A stretch of DNA of 64,000 nucleotides from Strigamia acuminata (Eukaryota > Arthropoda > Chilopoda > Geophilomorpha > Linotaeniidae), in NCBI GenBank assembly GCA_949358305.1, contig OX442315.1:33630427-33694426 (forward strand), given 5' to 3'. Position numbers and translations under genes: made by a program. Below the pieces are notes generated by a model. The model searched no databases and had not been told where the DNA came from. It worked only from the letters and a program-made list of their open reading frames with translations. Positions 1 to 13,891 of this stretch are shown here, in pieces (the stretch's first letter is position 1; each line of letters begins with the position of its first letter).

Positions 1-2070
1 GCCTGCCAGATAGGGAGATCTGTAATTAAGGTTCTGTCATATTCGTTCAAAGCCAATAGTGGCCAGCGCCCCAGCGCCCCCTCTACGCGCAGTCTGTGGC
101 GCCTTATGGAAATTGTTTAATATCGCCCGAGCCACGGACGTCTCTCTACTGTCACCGAGCTCAGTCCGCTCCGGCCACTCGAAATCCGTCGCTCGACAGG
201 GGGAAGAAGAAATAAAAAGCCATCGCGCCCTCTTAATCAATAGAGGGCGTTGGATCGGCCAGAAAACGGTTCGCAAAACGTGCTCGGAACGCATAAAACC
301 CCCGTTTTCGTACAGGGGCACGGTCAGTGACATTTCAAATAAAACGTTCAAATATTTTTTAGAATTTACAAATAATGGAAGGAAAAGAAAAAAAGAAAAA
401 AAAAGAATGAAAGAACGAAACGTGTATTTTACTTTTGATTAAAAAAAAAAGAAAAAAACGGTCTTCGCTCTAAATTCAATCTGTTTTCATTAGAAATTGA
501 AACGCTTACTTCGCAAACGTGGACCATTTGAAACTGTCCCCACTCCCGCCTCGACGGCCTTGTCCCCCATGCGATCAGACGAGCTTTGTTCGGGCTAATC
601 ATGGGAAAAGCACCCCGGTTGGCTTCTCCTCAATACAACACACACGGAGTTCCGTTAGCCACTTTGTTTCTGGTCAGTTATTTCAAAGCGGCTGACCACA
701 ATCGCTTGCATTTGGCTCCCATCTCGGCAACGTGTGCGTACGTGTAAGGCAGTCCAAGTGGGCGAGGGGAGAATCACATGGGATAAGGGGGAGAGGAGAA
801 AATGGTTGGAAAAGGGATCAGAGGGGAGCGAAAAGCGATGTGTTGCACATACAAAAGACAAGTTAGGTAGAGACAATTTATGATTAGCCATCACTTGACT
901 TATTAGTGACCTATGGCTTCTATTATCATCCGCAACCATGGCAACGCGGAGGGGAATTGAAGATTCATCAAGAGCAACTAGGAATTTTCGTCCATTGATT
1001 GCAGCTCTGCCCACTTTGAGCGGGCATGCAGCACAAGGAGCGGAATAATCCAATCAATAAATAGGCCAAGATGGTTAAATTGGAGTCAATTGTCCAACTT
1101 GCAATTCCTCCACCTCGTTACAATGACAGGGACAGGGGGACTAATGGAAGAAAATCCCCCAAATGTCATAACTGCAGTCCATCAGTTCACCTCGAGTGAA
1201 CTGTAACGGAAAGTGTGACTCAAAGAAGTGATGCTGAAAGGCGGGATGGAGAGGAGAGAGAGAGGGGGAGGATGAGGTAATCTTAAGTGGTGGCTGTCGT
1301 GTGCCGTCTTCCTTCTAGGCTGCCATTAATTTTTCAACGGGCGTTATATTGATAAGCTGCGAACGCCAACGAAATTTAACGAACCATTTTCTGGGGGCCA
1401 TTATCACATTAACTTGCCGCGCTCACAGCCGCCACCGCATTTCAACTTTTGAGCCCCGGCCCCCTTGCGTATTGTGAGCAACCACCACCTCTTTACAACA
1501 CAGCGCACACATCGCACTCTCCTCCGCGAGTCCATAACGTGACGTGCGTCGCTCACAATCACTTGTCCGTCACTTTGATTCCCATTAATCTCTCTGCCGC
1601 TTTTAAAAACGCTGCGCTCCTGACCTTCAACGACAAAACAGTGGCGAGCAGCTTCGTTCTAGCGAGGCTTTTGCCTACTTGGCCAATTTTGCGAGAGAGA
1701 GAGAGAGCAAAGGAAAAGCATTTGCTAGAATAAGTGCGCGCACGGCGACAACTTCGACGTCATCCGAGGAACAGGCTAGGGACCACGCGAACGCGATCGA
1801 AAACGCGGGAGGGAGGAAAAAGAAAGAGTGAGAGCAGAGAGAGAGAGTGAGTTAGAGAGGGATGATGGATAAGGGAAGCTGATGCACATTGCTATCCATT
1901 TGTCTCGTCTCATTGCCCTCGCCTAGCGTTGATGGCCATACTCTTATTTCTTAAATATTTTATACCTTTTCGAGTACGACTCGAGTTCAATTTAACCTCT
2001 ACAAATTACCTTTACTCCCCACTCTTTGCCCTCTACTCTCAGCGAGCGGATACAATTGGAATTGTAAACT
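1..2070. other. Non-coding 3'-distal flank with purine microsatellites
   Basis: No reading frame here resembles a known protein. A CpG-rich patch covers roughly 60-320. GA-rich simple repeats lie at about 1249-1276, 1691-1708 and 1821-1860. Otherwise the sequence is unique and mixed in composition. CCTCGTTA, one of a recurring word set, is at 1113-1120. Confidence 0.6.
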
Positions 2071-2122
2071 CAAAAAAAAAAAAGAAGAAATTTTTTTTTT
2101 TTTTTTGCATTTTTTTTTTACT
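2071..2122. repeat. A-tract/T-tract foldback
   Basis: A run of 12 A is followed by GAAGAAA, then 16 T, then GCA and 10 more T. The A and T runs can pair as a hairpin. The small reading frames across it are low-complexity artefacts. Confidence 0.75.
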
Positions 2123-5100
2123 CCTTTAGTTACAATGAGAAAAACGAAAAAAAAAGAGCGTGTGGGGGTGGGGGGTTTGAGAGGCACTTCTCAAGCCTCA
2201 CCAAGATTTATGAGAGGCCAGGCCTCAGAGTTCGTCCTCTGCCAGCATTTTATTGGCATCTCTTCCTATGCAGGTATATTTACAACGACAGCAAGATTAC
2301 ATCGCCGCACTGGCGCAGCCCCTACAGTAAGTAATCCAATTTCTCGTCTTATTGAAATTGGACGAGAGAGGGCGGGACGGAGGGTTGAGTATGTGTGGGG
2401 GAGAGCGAGGTGGACTTGGAAAAGCAATACCGTGGACGCTATCTCGTCAACACGCGCGTATTTTACGCGAGAACGAGAAAAGACGTGATTTGTTTATATC
2501 GAATATATATACCGTCACCCATTCTCTTCTAATCCCCTCTCTCTCCCTTTCTCCACTTCATAACGTCCCCTTTCTGCATTTCCCATGCATTTCCCATGCT
2601 ATTGTTGTTGTATAAAGCGAAATTGAATTTTCATTACACTGAGAGATCACTTAATGTCGGTAATATTGCTTTGCTAAGTCAACAACGCAACAGAAAACAC
2701 AAGTTGGTTTTCGCTTTGTACTTCGTATTAGGAATTCTACTTTTGGCTGTTGGTGCCACGCTTGTCATGTAATATTTACCAGAAATTTCCTTTAGCTATT
2801 TGCACAGAAGCAATTAATTCGAGTCAACAGCGCTAGGTGGAGCCACTTATAAAAATTAGACCGAAATGAATTAAATGAATTAAACACAATTTATTGGCTA
2901 TTATATGTACCCGCAGAAATTCCCTTCTTGATGCATTTTATTCAATAATAAACGAATAAAAACAGCTTTTCGACCTGCTCGGTCGTATCAACGAGCTGTT
3001 AAACGTTTGGTCTTATCAGTTTTGGATTTTTCAATTAAATAAAATTAATTAAAGAGCAAAATTTCTGCGTGTTGTATAATTAGCAATAAATTGCGTCTGT
3101 TCAAATACACTCGATACATTTAATTAGGACAACAAAAACGAAAATAAAACTTTTAAGACCGTGGGTAAACAAGCACGAAAAAAACAACAAAGCGGTTTTC
3201 AAATCGTGTAAAACTTTCAATTTAAACGCATCGTCGTGTAAACAAATAAAATGGCGCTCGAAACAACACTCCACCGCAAAAAAGGTCGAATAAAATATTC
3301 AAATTTAATACTTTGATAAGCGATTTCATAAATAAATTTTTTCTTTTATAGATATAAGTAAAAATAAAATGCCCGTCTCGCGTGGTTGCCACGGCAGTTG
3401 GATGCAGTTTTCTAAAAGGTTACGGCAGTGGCGATATTTTTAACGAATGTGCGATGCGTTTTGTTAAATCTTTTGTCTCTCTTTCTCTCTCTCTCCCTTC
3501 GTCTCCCTTTGAATTGAACTCGTCGTTGTGTGTATAGAATCCAATTATCACAAAGGGGGCACTGGGAGATATAGAAAAATCCTAATTGAATCGTCCAATT
3601 TCATTAGGCACGGCCAGCCAGAGGAAGGAAAAATGGAGAGAAAGAGAGAGATGGGAGAGGAGTATAGAAAGAAGAGGGACGGAGCGTCTCAACACTATGA
3701 TTGCGCCGCGGTGCGGAGACCGACACAACTAAACTTGGCCCTACAATTCTTCCTATCCTCCAATTTGCATCGCATTTGGAACTCACAATTCCCAATACCC
3801 CTCAACGAAAACAACCCCTTCCCTTCATCACCTAACGACTCGAGGAACTTCCAACTAGAAGAGGATGAACGAACATCACTAGAATATTCAACAAAAAAAA
3901 AATACGAAAGGCACACACCGATAAGATCCTCCCTCAGGATTACAAAATGTGACTTAAAAACGAGTGAGAAAAAAAGAAAAAGAAAGAAAAAGTATAATAA
4001 GTTGTTGATGCAGAAATAAATTTTTCGCAGAAATTTGCACGTAGTTTGGTGCAAGAAGAGCAGAGGAGAGAAAATAGGGAAGAGGTATAATCACTAGTGA
4101 TGACGTGAGCCACACTCGCAAATTGGTAGCAACGAGTTAGATGATAAGAAGGCGGAGCGTCTCAACATCCGTCACATGCACAGCGTCTCAGGTGCAGTGG
4201 AGCGAAAGTAAAGGGTGAATGGGTTTCGATAAGAGAGTGGAGGGGGTTCAAGTGGGGATTTGATTGGAGCTAAATTCCTTTAATTAAAATCCACAATACC
4301 CCACGTCCCGTGCAAATTCATATTTTTGCTCACTCTCTTCCTCATCTGCCGCCCCTTATACGCGAGGAAGGAAAGGAACGCGTGCTAATTGAAATCAGCG
4401 TTCGACAAGTGCCGATACCCCGCTCCCTGCTCCGAAATCTAAATCAACAAAAGTTTAAAATAAATTGGAAATTTGTAAATTAATTCTTTTTTTTTTTACA
4501 GAGAAAATCATTTGAGTTTTGATTTTCCAAAAAATAACAAAATAAAAAATATTAGAAATTGTTATTTAGATTTTTATAATTAATTAATTCAATCAATTAT
4601 AAAATTATCAAAAAAAAATTTATTTGCTTTTACTTTAATGTTTAAAAATCAATTATCTTTTTTCTATCATGTTGTTTTTCTACTTTTTTTAAAAAAAAAA
4701 AATAATAAATTGAATATATATTTTTAAAGAAAACTTGACATTTGACATTAGACCTAAAATCCAATTTAATTTTCAATTTAATTTTTATTAAAGTAAAAAA
4801 AGAAAAAGAAAAAAAAAGCGGAGCTTATCAATAGATCCTAATTAGGGAAAATTTGCAATCCTATGCGTCCACTTAATTGAAACAAATTGTGCATTAATTC
4901 GGCCTTTCCTAACAAATTTCCTGCTGTCTCTAAATAGCGGTATAGATGGCGTTCTATGCGAATCTTAATTGGCCTCATTCTAAAGCTTAAGATCTGCTGC
5001 TGGCATCCGACTGATTGAAGGACACAAGCTCTCTTTTTTGCCGTTCTACCGAATCACAATCAACTTCGTAATGAAATAAACGAACCCACAGGAAATAAAA

Positions 5101-7795
5101 GCAGAAGAGAGAGAGAGACAGCTAAACATTCAATATTCTCAACGTTTTATAAGCACGAATTTCAGTCGAATTCAATGGAAATTTAGTTAACAACTTTTTT
5201 CTTAAATCACATCAGAAAATCACGCAAAAGTCATAAAAAAGATGTTTTCTAAAAAAAAAAAAAGAAAAAGTATATAAAATTCATCACGTGTACATTTTAC
5301 ACCACGTGCACATTTGACCACTTTTGCAACACACATAAATAAAGCTGGAAAGTTTAGAGAACAGCACCACCAATAAAAACACACGACTGTATACGTGCAA
5401 CTGCCCCTTAATGTGGCTGCAAACCCGCTATTGTACACTGCCCACACCCGACCGCAACCCATTCGCAAGTGTGCCCAAAGAGTTAACACACACTTAACAC
5501 TTATAAACTCGGGTTTCAAAGCCATTTCTTACATACAGAGCACCACTAACAACATCAAAAAAATATATAAAAATAAGCAAAGAAAATAAAACTTATAAAA
5601 AATGTTTAAAAAAAAAAAAATTTATTTTATTTTATTTTAAAAAATATTTTTTAATCACATTTTGTCCACTTTTCAATCAATGAGATAAAATCATAAATTA
5701 ATCATAAATTATAAATTTAATTTAATTTTTTTAAGAAATAAAAGTGAAATGAAACAATTAAGCAAATGTTCGTCGAAATCCATTTCATTTTTCTCTCGTT
5801 GAAAAATCAATTAACCCCAATTACGTGCAAAACACACGCGCGTGCGCACCTGGCCCCACCTGGTGTCAGATTGTAGCCTACACACAGCCACAAATAGACT
5901 GAAAACACTGGTCACCACACACCACATTACACCCTCAGCATCTCTCTAACCCCATGTTGTCGATACAGTCGACACAGGGCGCGAATAGCACAATAAAAGA
6001 GGGCGCTACGCGCTCGCACTGAACGTCGTAAACCTTAAGCTCTGATTTACCTGATGGGGTTTAAATTCTACATTACAGTGTCAATTCAGCTTTGGCCTCT
6101 GCTCTAATATCCACATAAAAACAACATTTTACTCCTCTCCCTCCGCCTCAACCCTCTCCTTGCACGCATGCGTTCTATTTAAGGAGTTTATACTCTTACT
6201 GCGTCTGATTTATACTGTGGTTATGTCAAGTCGAAGGAGCATGATCAGACGCTCACTCAACAATTTTCATCCACTTAACGTACAGTAAGAAAAAGAGAAA
6301 AAAAAAGTGTTGGAATAGAGAATTGAGAAATGTTGGCACGTGCGTCTGACTTCGCAGCTGTTGCGCGCGCGAGTATTATGGATCTCAACTTTGGCAAGAC
6401 GAGGAAATGTTTTTTCAAATTTCTCTAAACTTAGTGGTCAATAGAGAAAGAAAACAAGAGACGAACCCAACCCGTGCCAGGCAGCTGCCACTGCGCAGCA
6501 CTTGCATTAACTACAAATTTCGCTTTTTAAGCCCAACTTTTAAATAAAAATAAAAATTTTCCAAAGCAAAACAAGTTAAAAGGAATGTTAGTCGCAAAAA
6601 AATTTAAAAATTTAAAAAACACTAATTAACTCGATTTGAGCGCTCAACATTTTTTCCCCTTTCCGAGTATTAAATTTAAATTAAATTAGCTTTACTTGTA
6701 TTTTTTTTTTCTTTCAATTTTTGATTTCGGTTCACGTTTAAAGTTATATCTTAATTAAGAAACACGAAGGATAAAAATCAGTAAATTTTTTTCGATAAAT
6801 AATAAAATAATGAATCAAAAAGTTGAATTATTAAAATTAATGAATTAATAAATGTTTCCGCTTTTAAAATTTTGTTCTCGCATTCTTTAATGTAAATTTA
6901 TGTGCCAGGTGCGTTCGGATCAAAGAAAGTCACGAAAAAGAAACACAAAAAATCTTTTTTTTTTTCAAAATATCTCCAAAACATCAATTGATTCCGCTTT
7001 AAATTTCCGATCTATCTATATCAATAATCTCGTTTTATATTTTTTCCAATTACACCACCGAAAAAAAAAATAAATATAAAAAAAGATAAAAAATAAAAAA
7101 TAAGTGATTGCGGATGAGGAAAGAGATGAGACTCAACCGCATTCCCACGTGACCCCAGTCGCGAGTCTATTGTGGTGACTCGAGGCTCGAGAGTAATGAA
7201 CACACTGATTGACTGATTGATTAGCTGCTGTGACGAAAAGGCGAGGCTCCAAAACGCAGACGCACAGTCAGTTTCTCCAGGGAGGGCGCCGCAAGGTGTT
7301 CGTGTGTACTTACACTCACCACAGAAGTCAAAACCCAAAGTCAAACCGAAAAAAAAGAAGAAAAAAATTTCAAAGTCGGTTGTTGACTTTGCACGACTAA
7401 TGGCAGGGGTGGAATCACGAGCGCGGTGACAAGTTCCTGCGCGTCCCGTTTCCCATATTTCACGAGTGAAGCTTCAGGACCCTCGTCTGGCCTAGCAAAA
7501 CGAGGCCAATTAATAGCGAGGGGGTCCACCAACATGTCAGTGCCAGTAAGCAAAGTGAATTAAGAGTCCGCCCGGAGGCTAGCGAGTGGGTGGATCGCGC
7601 AGCAGAACGCGAGGCACAACGCCACTTGTGTTACGTCAAAAACGGACCCCTCGTGCCAATTAAAAGGGAGTGGCACCGAGCCCTTTCGTCCGTGACCCTT
7701 TCATCAGCAAATGGTGTCGGCATGTTGTGTCGAGAAAACTCACGAATAAATCCTAATAGAAGTAGAACTAAATTGAATTGGTGCAAAAAAAAAAC
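2123..7795. other. Non-coding flank, AT-rich, no gene seen
   Basis: It has unique stretches (for example 2640-3130, 4080-4450, 5820-6260) and A/T-only stretches (4480-4800, 5590-5720, 6540-6900). A CT microsatellite lies at about 3472-3510. Reading frames such as 3528-4019 are low-complexity and show no domain. I see no tRNA, no snRNA and no recognisable exon. Confidence 0.55.
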
Positions 7796-7798
7796 ACA

Positions 7799-8540
7799 AA
7801 TTTCACTTTTTTTCCATTGAAATTTAACTTTTTCCCATTGAAATATCACTTTTTTGATTAAAATTTTATTTCTCAGTGAAATTTTAATTTTTTTCAGTAA
7901 AGTTTTAATTTTTTTCAGTGAAATTTTAATTTTTTTCAGTGAAATTTCACTTTTTTCCATTGAAATTTCACATTTTTCCATTGAAATTTCACTTTTTTCC
8001 ATTGAAATTTCACTTTTTTCTATTAAAATTTCACTTTTTTCTATTAAAATTTCACTTTTTTCCATTGATTTTTCACTTTTTTCATTAAAATTTCACTTTT
8101 TTCATTAAAATTTCACTTTTTTCATTAAAATTTCACTCTGGTAGTAGTTCCAATAAACAATATTATTATTATTATTATTATTAAAATTCATTTTTTTCAT
8201 TAAAATTTCACTTTTTTCATTAAAATTTCACTTTTTTCATTAAAATTTCACTTTTTTCATTAAAATTTCACTTTTTTCATTAAATTTTCACTTTTTTCAT
8301 TAAAAATTCATTTTTTTCATTAAAATTTCACTTTTTTCATTAAAATTTCACTTTTTTCATTAAAAATTCATTTTTTTCATTAAAATTTCACTCTTTTCAT
8401 TAAAATTTCACTTTTTTCATTAAAATTTCACTTTTTTCATTAAAATTTCACTTTTTTCATTAAAATTTCACTTTTTTCATTAAAATTTTCTTTTTCAGTG
8501 AAATTTTAATTTTTTTTATTAAAATTTCACTTTTTTTTAA
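7799..8540. repeat. Minisatellite A, 20-21 bp units (about 35 copies)
   Basis: The tandem unit is close to TTCATTAAAATTTCACTTTT. Early copies (to about 8050) carry CCATTGAAATTTCAC with period 21. Later copies have an exact period of 20, so three units fill each 60 bases. The array is interrupted at about 8137-8181 by unrelated sequence ending in a TTA microsatellite. Early copies are more diverged than the homogeneous later block, which suggests recent expansion of the 20-mer. Both strands show repetitive peptides that result from the array and are not genes. Confidence 0.95.
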
Positions 8541-8555
8541 TTTTCTATCTAAATA

Positions 8556-8865
8556 CCGTACTGCCTTGATTTAACGCCGGTCGTATCTAAACGCCGGCTC
8601 CTGATTAAACGCCGGGCAAACTCAGAACGAAAAGGCAATAAACGCCGGCCTTAAATAAACGCCGGGTTTGTTTAAACGCCGGTTTTAAACGTTTTTTAGA
8701 CGAATATACGGTAATTTAACGTAAATGATTGGGTGGCGGCAGTAAAAAAACCTTTTTTTTTCGTTAGACGCCCGGCGCGAATAATCGCCGGGCTTTGAAT
8801 AATCGCCGGAGGGGTCGACTTGGAAAAGTAAATAAACGCCCCGGCGTTAAATCGAGGCAGTACGG
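8556..8865. mobile_element. TA-flanked MITE with CCGTACTGCC termini
   Basis: The terminal inverted repeats are CCGTACTGCCTTGATTTAAC on the left and the inverse of a 25-base sequence ending GAGGCAGTACGG on the right, with about one mismatch over the first 25 bases. Both ends are flanked by TA (8554-8555 and 8866-8867). The interior repeats AAACGCCGG or AATCGCCGG many times in both orientations. It has no coding capacity. TA duplication suggests a Tc1/mariner-like or PIF-like transposase acting in trans; the superfamily is inference. Confidence 0.8.
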
Positions 8866-8912
8866 TACCCATCATCATCGACAAATGTTTCCTTAACCGC
8901 TTCCTGTTTGGT

Positions 8913-8968
8913 TACTATTCGAGGGCGGCTGCAAAACGAGGGCGACTCTTAATCGGTAAAATACGATA
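8913..8968. mobile_element. Solo terminal fragment of the CCGTATTTTACCGATTAAG family
   Basis: The sequence runs ATTCGAGGGCGGC...GGCGACTCTTAATCGG then TAAAATACG. It is the inverse of the left end of the element at 49201-49447. Only one end is present, so it is a truncated copy. Confidence 0.65.
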
Positions 8969-11900
8969 TTTCTAATTTCTAATTTTTGCTGCGCGGATGA
9001 AACGAATAATAATAATAAAAATGTTTCTTCATGATGAGCAATTTAAAGTTTTCGGGGTTCGGGATTGTAAATCCAAACCAACTCAAAGGTAGAGATAGAG
9101 AGGGGTTGAAATGGATAAAGATAAGGGTCAATTGACGAGGCCATTCCATTTCCTATGTATTCAATGTTGGCATTCAAACGGGACCACCTTTGGGACCCGT
9201 GCATGTTTTGGCCGCTCCCTCCCTCTAGAGATGTTTAGGGTTTACTAATAAATTGGTGCACGTGCCAATGCGAGAGCGTTCTGATAACTTCCATCCCCTA
9301 CCGTATCATCATTCACCTGATATCAAAACACGTGGGGCCTAAACTCAATGGCAGTTCCAAACACTACTTCACTTAAACCTACAATAATTCATAACATATT
9401 TATTCCAGCAAATTAGTGCATCGCACCAACATTTCTTGCGCTACTCAATATTCTCACATTTATCTTTAATTTTCTTCACCAAATATAAATACAAACTGGT
9501 TCAGATTTTGAAATCTCTTCATAAAAATCTCTGACCGCATCCTAAGTATCCGCAAGTCGGTGCCACCGTTTTACGACCAAATTCCAATAAGATAAAAACA
9601 AAAAAAGAACAAAAAATAAAATAAAAATGTGTTGGAGACGTGGCGAGGGGCGCGACCGACCACACTCCAGCCAAATACAATTTTTCATATTCAGACGTCG
9701 TGTTGGAAAAACAAAAAGCGAGCAAATTGTAGGACATTAGAGTATGTTCCGATTCGAACCCAATTTACAGCTCAAACTGACCGCCAAGGTCAACGATGGC
9801 AACGCGTTTTGCGCCTTTCTTTTCTCGTGCAGAATCAAAGGCGCGAGATGAGATGCGTCGTAGGAAGCGCGTGGTAAGAGTTGGCGTTTGCCGAATGAAA
9901 AGAACAAGCAACACACTTGACTCAACCTCGTTTACAGTCTGCAGGGAACTCATTTCATGGCGGGCCGCGTTTCGTCCAATTGGTGTCTACAAAAACGCCG
10001 CCTGAAAAGCAGCGCTCCGTGGCCAGAAGGTAAGACGAAGGTTCGAAAAAAGGGGCAGAAGACTCTTCAGCAATGCAGTAAAAACAAAAGGCAATAAGGT
10101 GCCAATTACGCGCCAATGTGTTCCTGGAATGAGACGCTGATCGGTTCGGCGAGAGCAGTCGGCTTCCCGCAAATCAATTGTTGGCCAATGTTATCTTGCC
10201 TTGAAATGGGCTGTTGATTATATAACATTTTCTTTCGATTCTAAATAACATTTTTGACAAAACCGATGCGAATAAAATTGAGTATTAACAAAACTCAAAT
10301 TGTTTTCGTTTCGAAGTTATTTTCAATTGTAAAATAATAAGATATATTACGTAGCAAGCATCAGCTTAGCTATGTTTAATTATGTAAATTAAAACCATAA
10401 TTCTAATTACCTAAACCTAGAACGCATAAACTACGAGTTTATGGTTTTATATATGTAGATAAATCACGCGCGCAAACTAATGCAGAAAGAAGTATATTTG
10501 AAAATATACATTTCATTAATTTTTCCCTCTAACCAAACAATATCTGCGCTACATTTGTGCTCAATCACTTGCCAAACCAGACAGCCCTCATCCCATATTT
10601 CACAATTAATTTCTCCTTACAAAACTTCCGATCAGGACACGCAAAGTTTCAATACTTTTTATTATTCCGCGCCAACAACAACAATCATCAATACCAAGTC
10701 ACCAACGTCCCGCCTCTTTGATTTCAATTACCCTGCCTTATTCCACAATAAAACCTCGAGTCGTATTCAGATTACAATCACCTTCATACACCATTCCAAC
10801 ATTTTTTCCAGTCGTTGGGGGCGTAATACTACACCAACAACATGTGTTAATGGACCCACGAATCGCCACCATGAATGATTGAAACGGCGTTTCTTCAACC
10901 ATCGCCCCAATCACAACGCCCATTTTTTTTTTTATATTCCAGTATCTCACACAACATTACATCTATCATTATCCACCTTGTGGGCAGTTTGCAACTACAA
11001 TTGCTCCAGCAAAATATCCTCGTCATGCCTCAATTAACACCGGTGGAAACTGGAAAAGAAGAAATTACAAAGATTTACACGAATTTAGAAGAAAACTAAT
11101 TCATTTTAGCTCAAAAACTTGATCCCCTTTTCTTTTGTGTCGTTTTTTTGCAAGCAATTCAGTTGGCAGTTGTCAAATCCATTTTAATTCCTACCTGTCA
11201 CCTTCTCGAAAGAAATTCTTTCCATGAATAAAACTGTTGACGTGTTTACCTAACAAACTTTGTATGCGCGTCAGCAAACTTTGCTGCACGTCCCGCCTCC
11301 GCCGCATACAAGTGTCCATCTCCAAACGAAGGAAGGAAAAAAAGAATTTATTGTAACGAGGTTCGCACGTGGTCTATTTCACGGATCCATTCACTCAGAC
11401 GCACAAACACAGCGTGAAAAGTTCAGTGCATAGAGAAAAGGACAACCTGCCACAAAAACTCGGTATAGCAAAATTGAGGGCGAATCAAACCCGTTCATCA
11501 TTTGCAATAGCGGGTTTCACCTGCCACATGACTGATTATACAATGAGGTGCGAAAATAAAAACAGAAACAAGAAAATTTCCAACTACACAACGAGTTAAC
11601 GACGTGCACATGCACTTTACTGCATGTGTGAACTGCGTCTGTACGCCTGACTGCGTGGAAAACCTGGTGGTGAAAATTTAAAACATAAACACACCTCATA
11701 CCCGCGCTCCGCATGCACACCGTTCCTTACATGGACTTGTCAATCAAAAACCACATTCTTTTTTTTCTTCTCCTTTTGTTTCTCACTCCAAGTCCTTTCA
11801 AGTGTGCTCTAATCAAATCGAAATTAGGCACCACACACTTTTTTAATTCTCTACTACTTATAATGATCGCCATATTTTTTTTAAATTTAACTTTGTTATA

Positions 11901-13788
11901 AAAATATGATAAAATAAACATTAAAAAAAAATACTCTTATATATTATTTGTTTAAAGTCTTTATTAGCCACAAAAAAGGCAAATGATTCTATTCCCATTA
12001 CGAAACTCCATTGGAATGTACGTTAGAAATAGAAACCGTCTTTAGAATGACACAATTTTATACATATTTATATTTTACTAACATTTTTGCATATGCAATA
12101 CATTTTATTGAAACCGCACATCTTCAATCTGATCTAGATGTTAGACATGAGTCATCTCTTAAGTGCACCATTTTTACTTTTCGCCACTAGATGGAAGCAA
12201 GAAAACTTCTCATTCAACTAAAAACACTTAGGAAATATTTTTTTTTAACTCCCGCATCCCCATTCCTTCCCGTCCCTCCATTTGCTAAAAGCACTTTCTA
12301 ATAACGAGGTGCTTTCTGATTTCGCTATACCGAGATCGGGTCCACCAAAATCTTCAAGATCCACTTTCCAAACATGCACGTCACGTGACGCACAAACGCA
12401 TTTAACTTAATCAGATAATTGTCAATCTTTTCCCCCCGACCAACAAAGGGTCAGCAACCTTCATTAGCGTTGATTGGCCGCGAAACAAAACGCGTTTCAA
12501 TCGACAGAATAAATCTTAGGGTTTTACATAATAATATTAGACAATCCCCTTCCTTTACACCTGCAAACATGCTGTAAGGCGATCCGAATTTCGTGGTGAC
12601 AACGCATTTGCTCGACATCTATTTGCCATCACCCCCACGCCCTCCCCATCCCCATCTCCACTTGCCCATTAACTGATACATCAAAGGCCACATCATGACG
12701 AAATAATGGAGGTGATGACAAGGTCATCGTTGATTGGAAAGGGTTAATAGGCGACCCTTCTCACAATTTGACAGCAACACAACGTTCGAGACAAAAGCTC
12801 AAAGCGAACGAACGTGTTCATTTCGGATATATCATCCAATTATGGCGTATGATTAAGTAATGCAATAAATAATTGATGACGTAGGAGCAGAAAGAAAAGA
12901 GATTGTATTAGTTAAGATTGTAAATGAAATGTTGGGAGCAACAACTCGTTATAGGGAAAAGAGTCTTGGGATTTTTTTGCTAATTGGATTGACGTTTCGA
13001 AGAAAACGTTGCAAATGGGAGTCCCCGAGCCAATCAACAGTGAGGCAATACGCATTGTATCAACGGCAGAATACATGGAGTAAATTATGTCTTGATTCGG
13101 GATGTCAATGTTGAATAGAGAACAATTTTCAGCAACAATAGTCTCTAATCAAGAGGGATCACACCTTTGCTTCATTAAGACAAGAATGGTTCATCTGGCG
13201 TCATCAAGAAATGAAGTTAAAAAAGATGAAAGAGGGAAAAAAAATCGTCTTACTTTTGGATTTAATTAGTCAAATATTAAATTCAACCTGCGAATGGATG
13301 TTTAAAGGGTCAATAAATTGTCGGGTTGACTTTTTTGTGTTTGGAAAAAATTTAATTAGCGGATTGTACGGGAAGAAAAAAGGGTTTTAAATGTTTTGTT
13401 TTTATTTTAAATGTTTTACATATATTTAAATTGATTTTTTTTTATTTTTTTACTCTTTAAACAAATTTATAAATTTCCACTTTCCAAATTCCAAATTCCA
13501 AAAATTGTAATCTAGCACATTTTATTGCATCGCATAAAGAAATGAAAGGGTAAAAAAAAAAATTGAAACCATTTCATTTAAAGTTAAAAATGGTATAGAT
13601 GATGAAAAAAAAGGGGTCGGGAGTCTGGAATTTTTATTATTTATATAAACAATTCTACAAAACCATTTCTACAAGGTACAGAACAAATCTAGTGGCAGTA
13701 ATGAAGATCAATAGGTCTATAATTCACCCAACACAGTTCAATAAATCAATGAACACTTAAACTCTCAATATAACGAATCAGGTAAAAT
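8969..13788. other. Non-coding flank, no gene seen
   Basis: Mostly unique sequence. A CpG-rich block lies at about 9620-10170 and another around 11230-11420. AACGAGGTT or its inverse occurs at 9924-9932 and 11355-11363. I could not assign any reading frame to a protein family. A/T-only segments lie at 11860-11960 and 13380-13470. Confidence 0.5.
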
Positions 13789-13891
13789 AAAAAAAAATAA
13801 AAAATAAAATAAAACGTTTAATTTAAATTAAAAAAAAATAAAAAATAAAATAAAACGTTTAATTTAAATTAAAAAAAAATAAAAATAAAAA
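13789..13891. repeat. 41 bp tandem duplication (about 2.4 copies)
   Basis: Two copies of an A/T-rich unit carry the landmark ACGTTTAATTTAAATT at about 13813 and 13854, 41 bases apart, and a third partial unit follows. Confidence 0.8.

Noticed and set aside
7631-8108. Long reading frames on both strands with repeated MEKSEIS- or ISLFSIE-like peptides
   Set aside because: They are translations of the 21 bp satellite, whose period is a multiple of three. Both strands are open for the same reason, and the frame breaks where the period becomes 20.
9740-9780. GATTCGAACCC resembling a tRNA B-box
   Set aside because: No matching A-box, anticodon arm or acceptor stem within tRNA distance.
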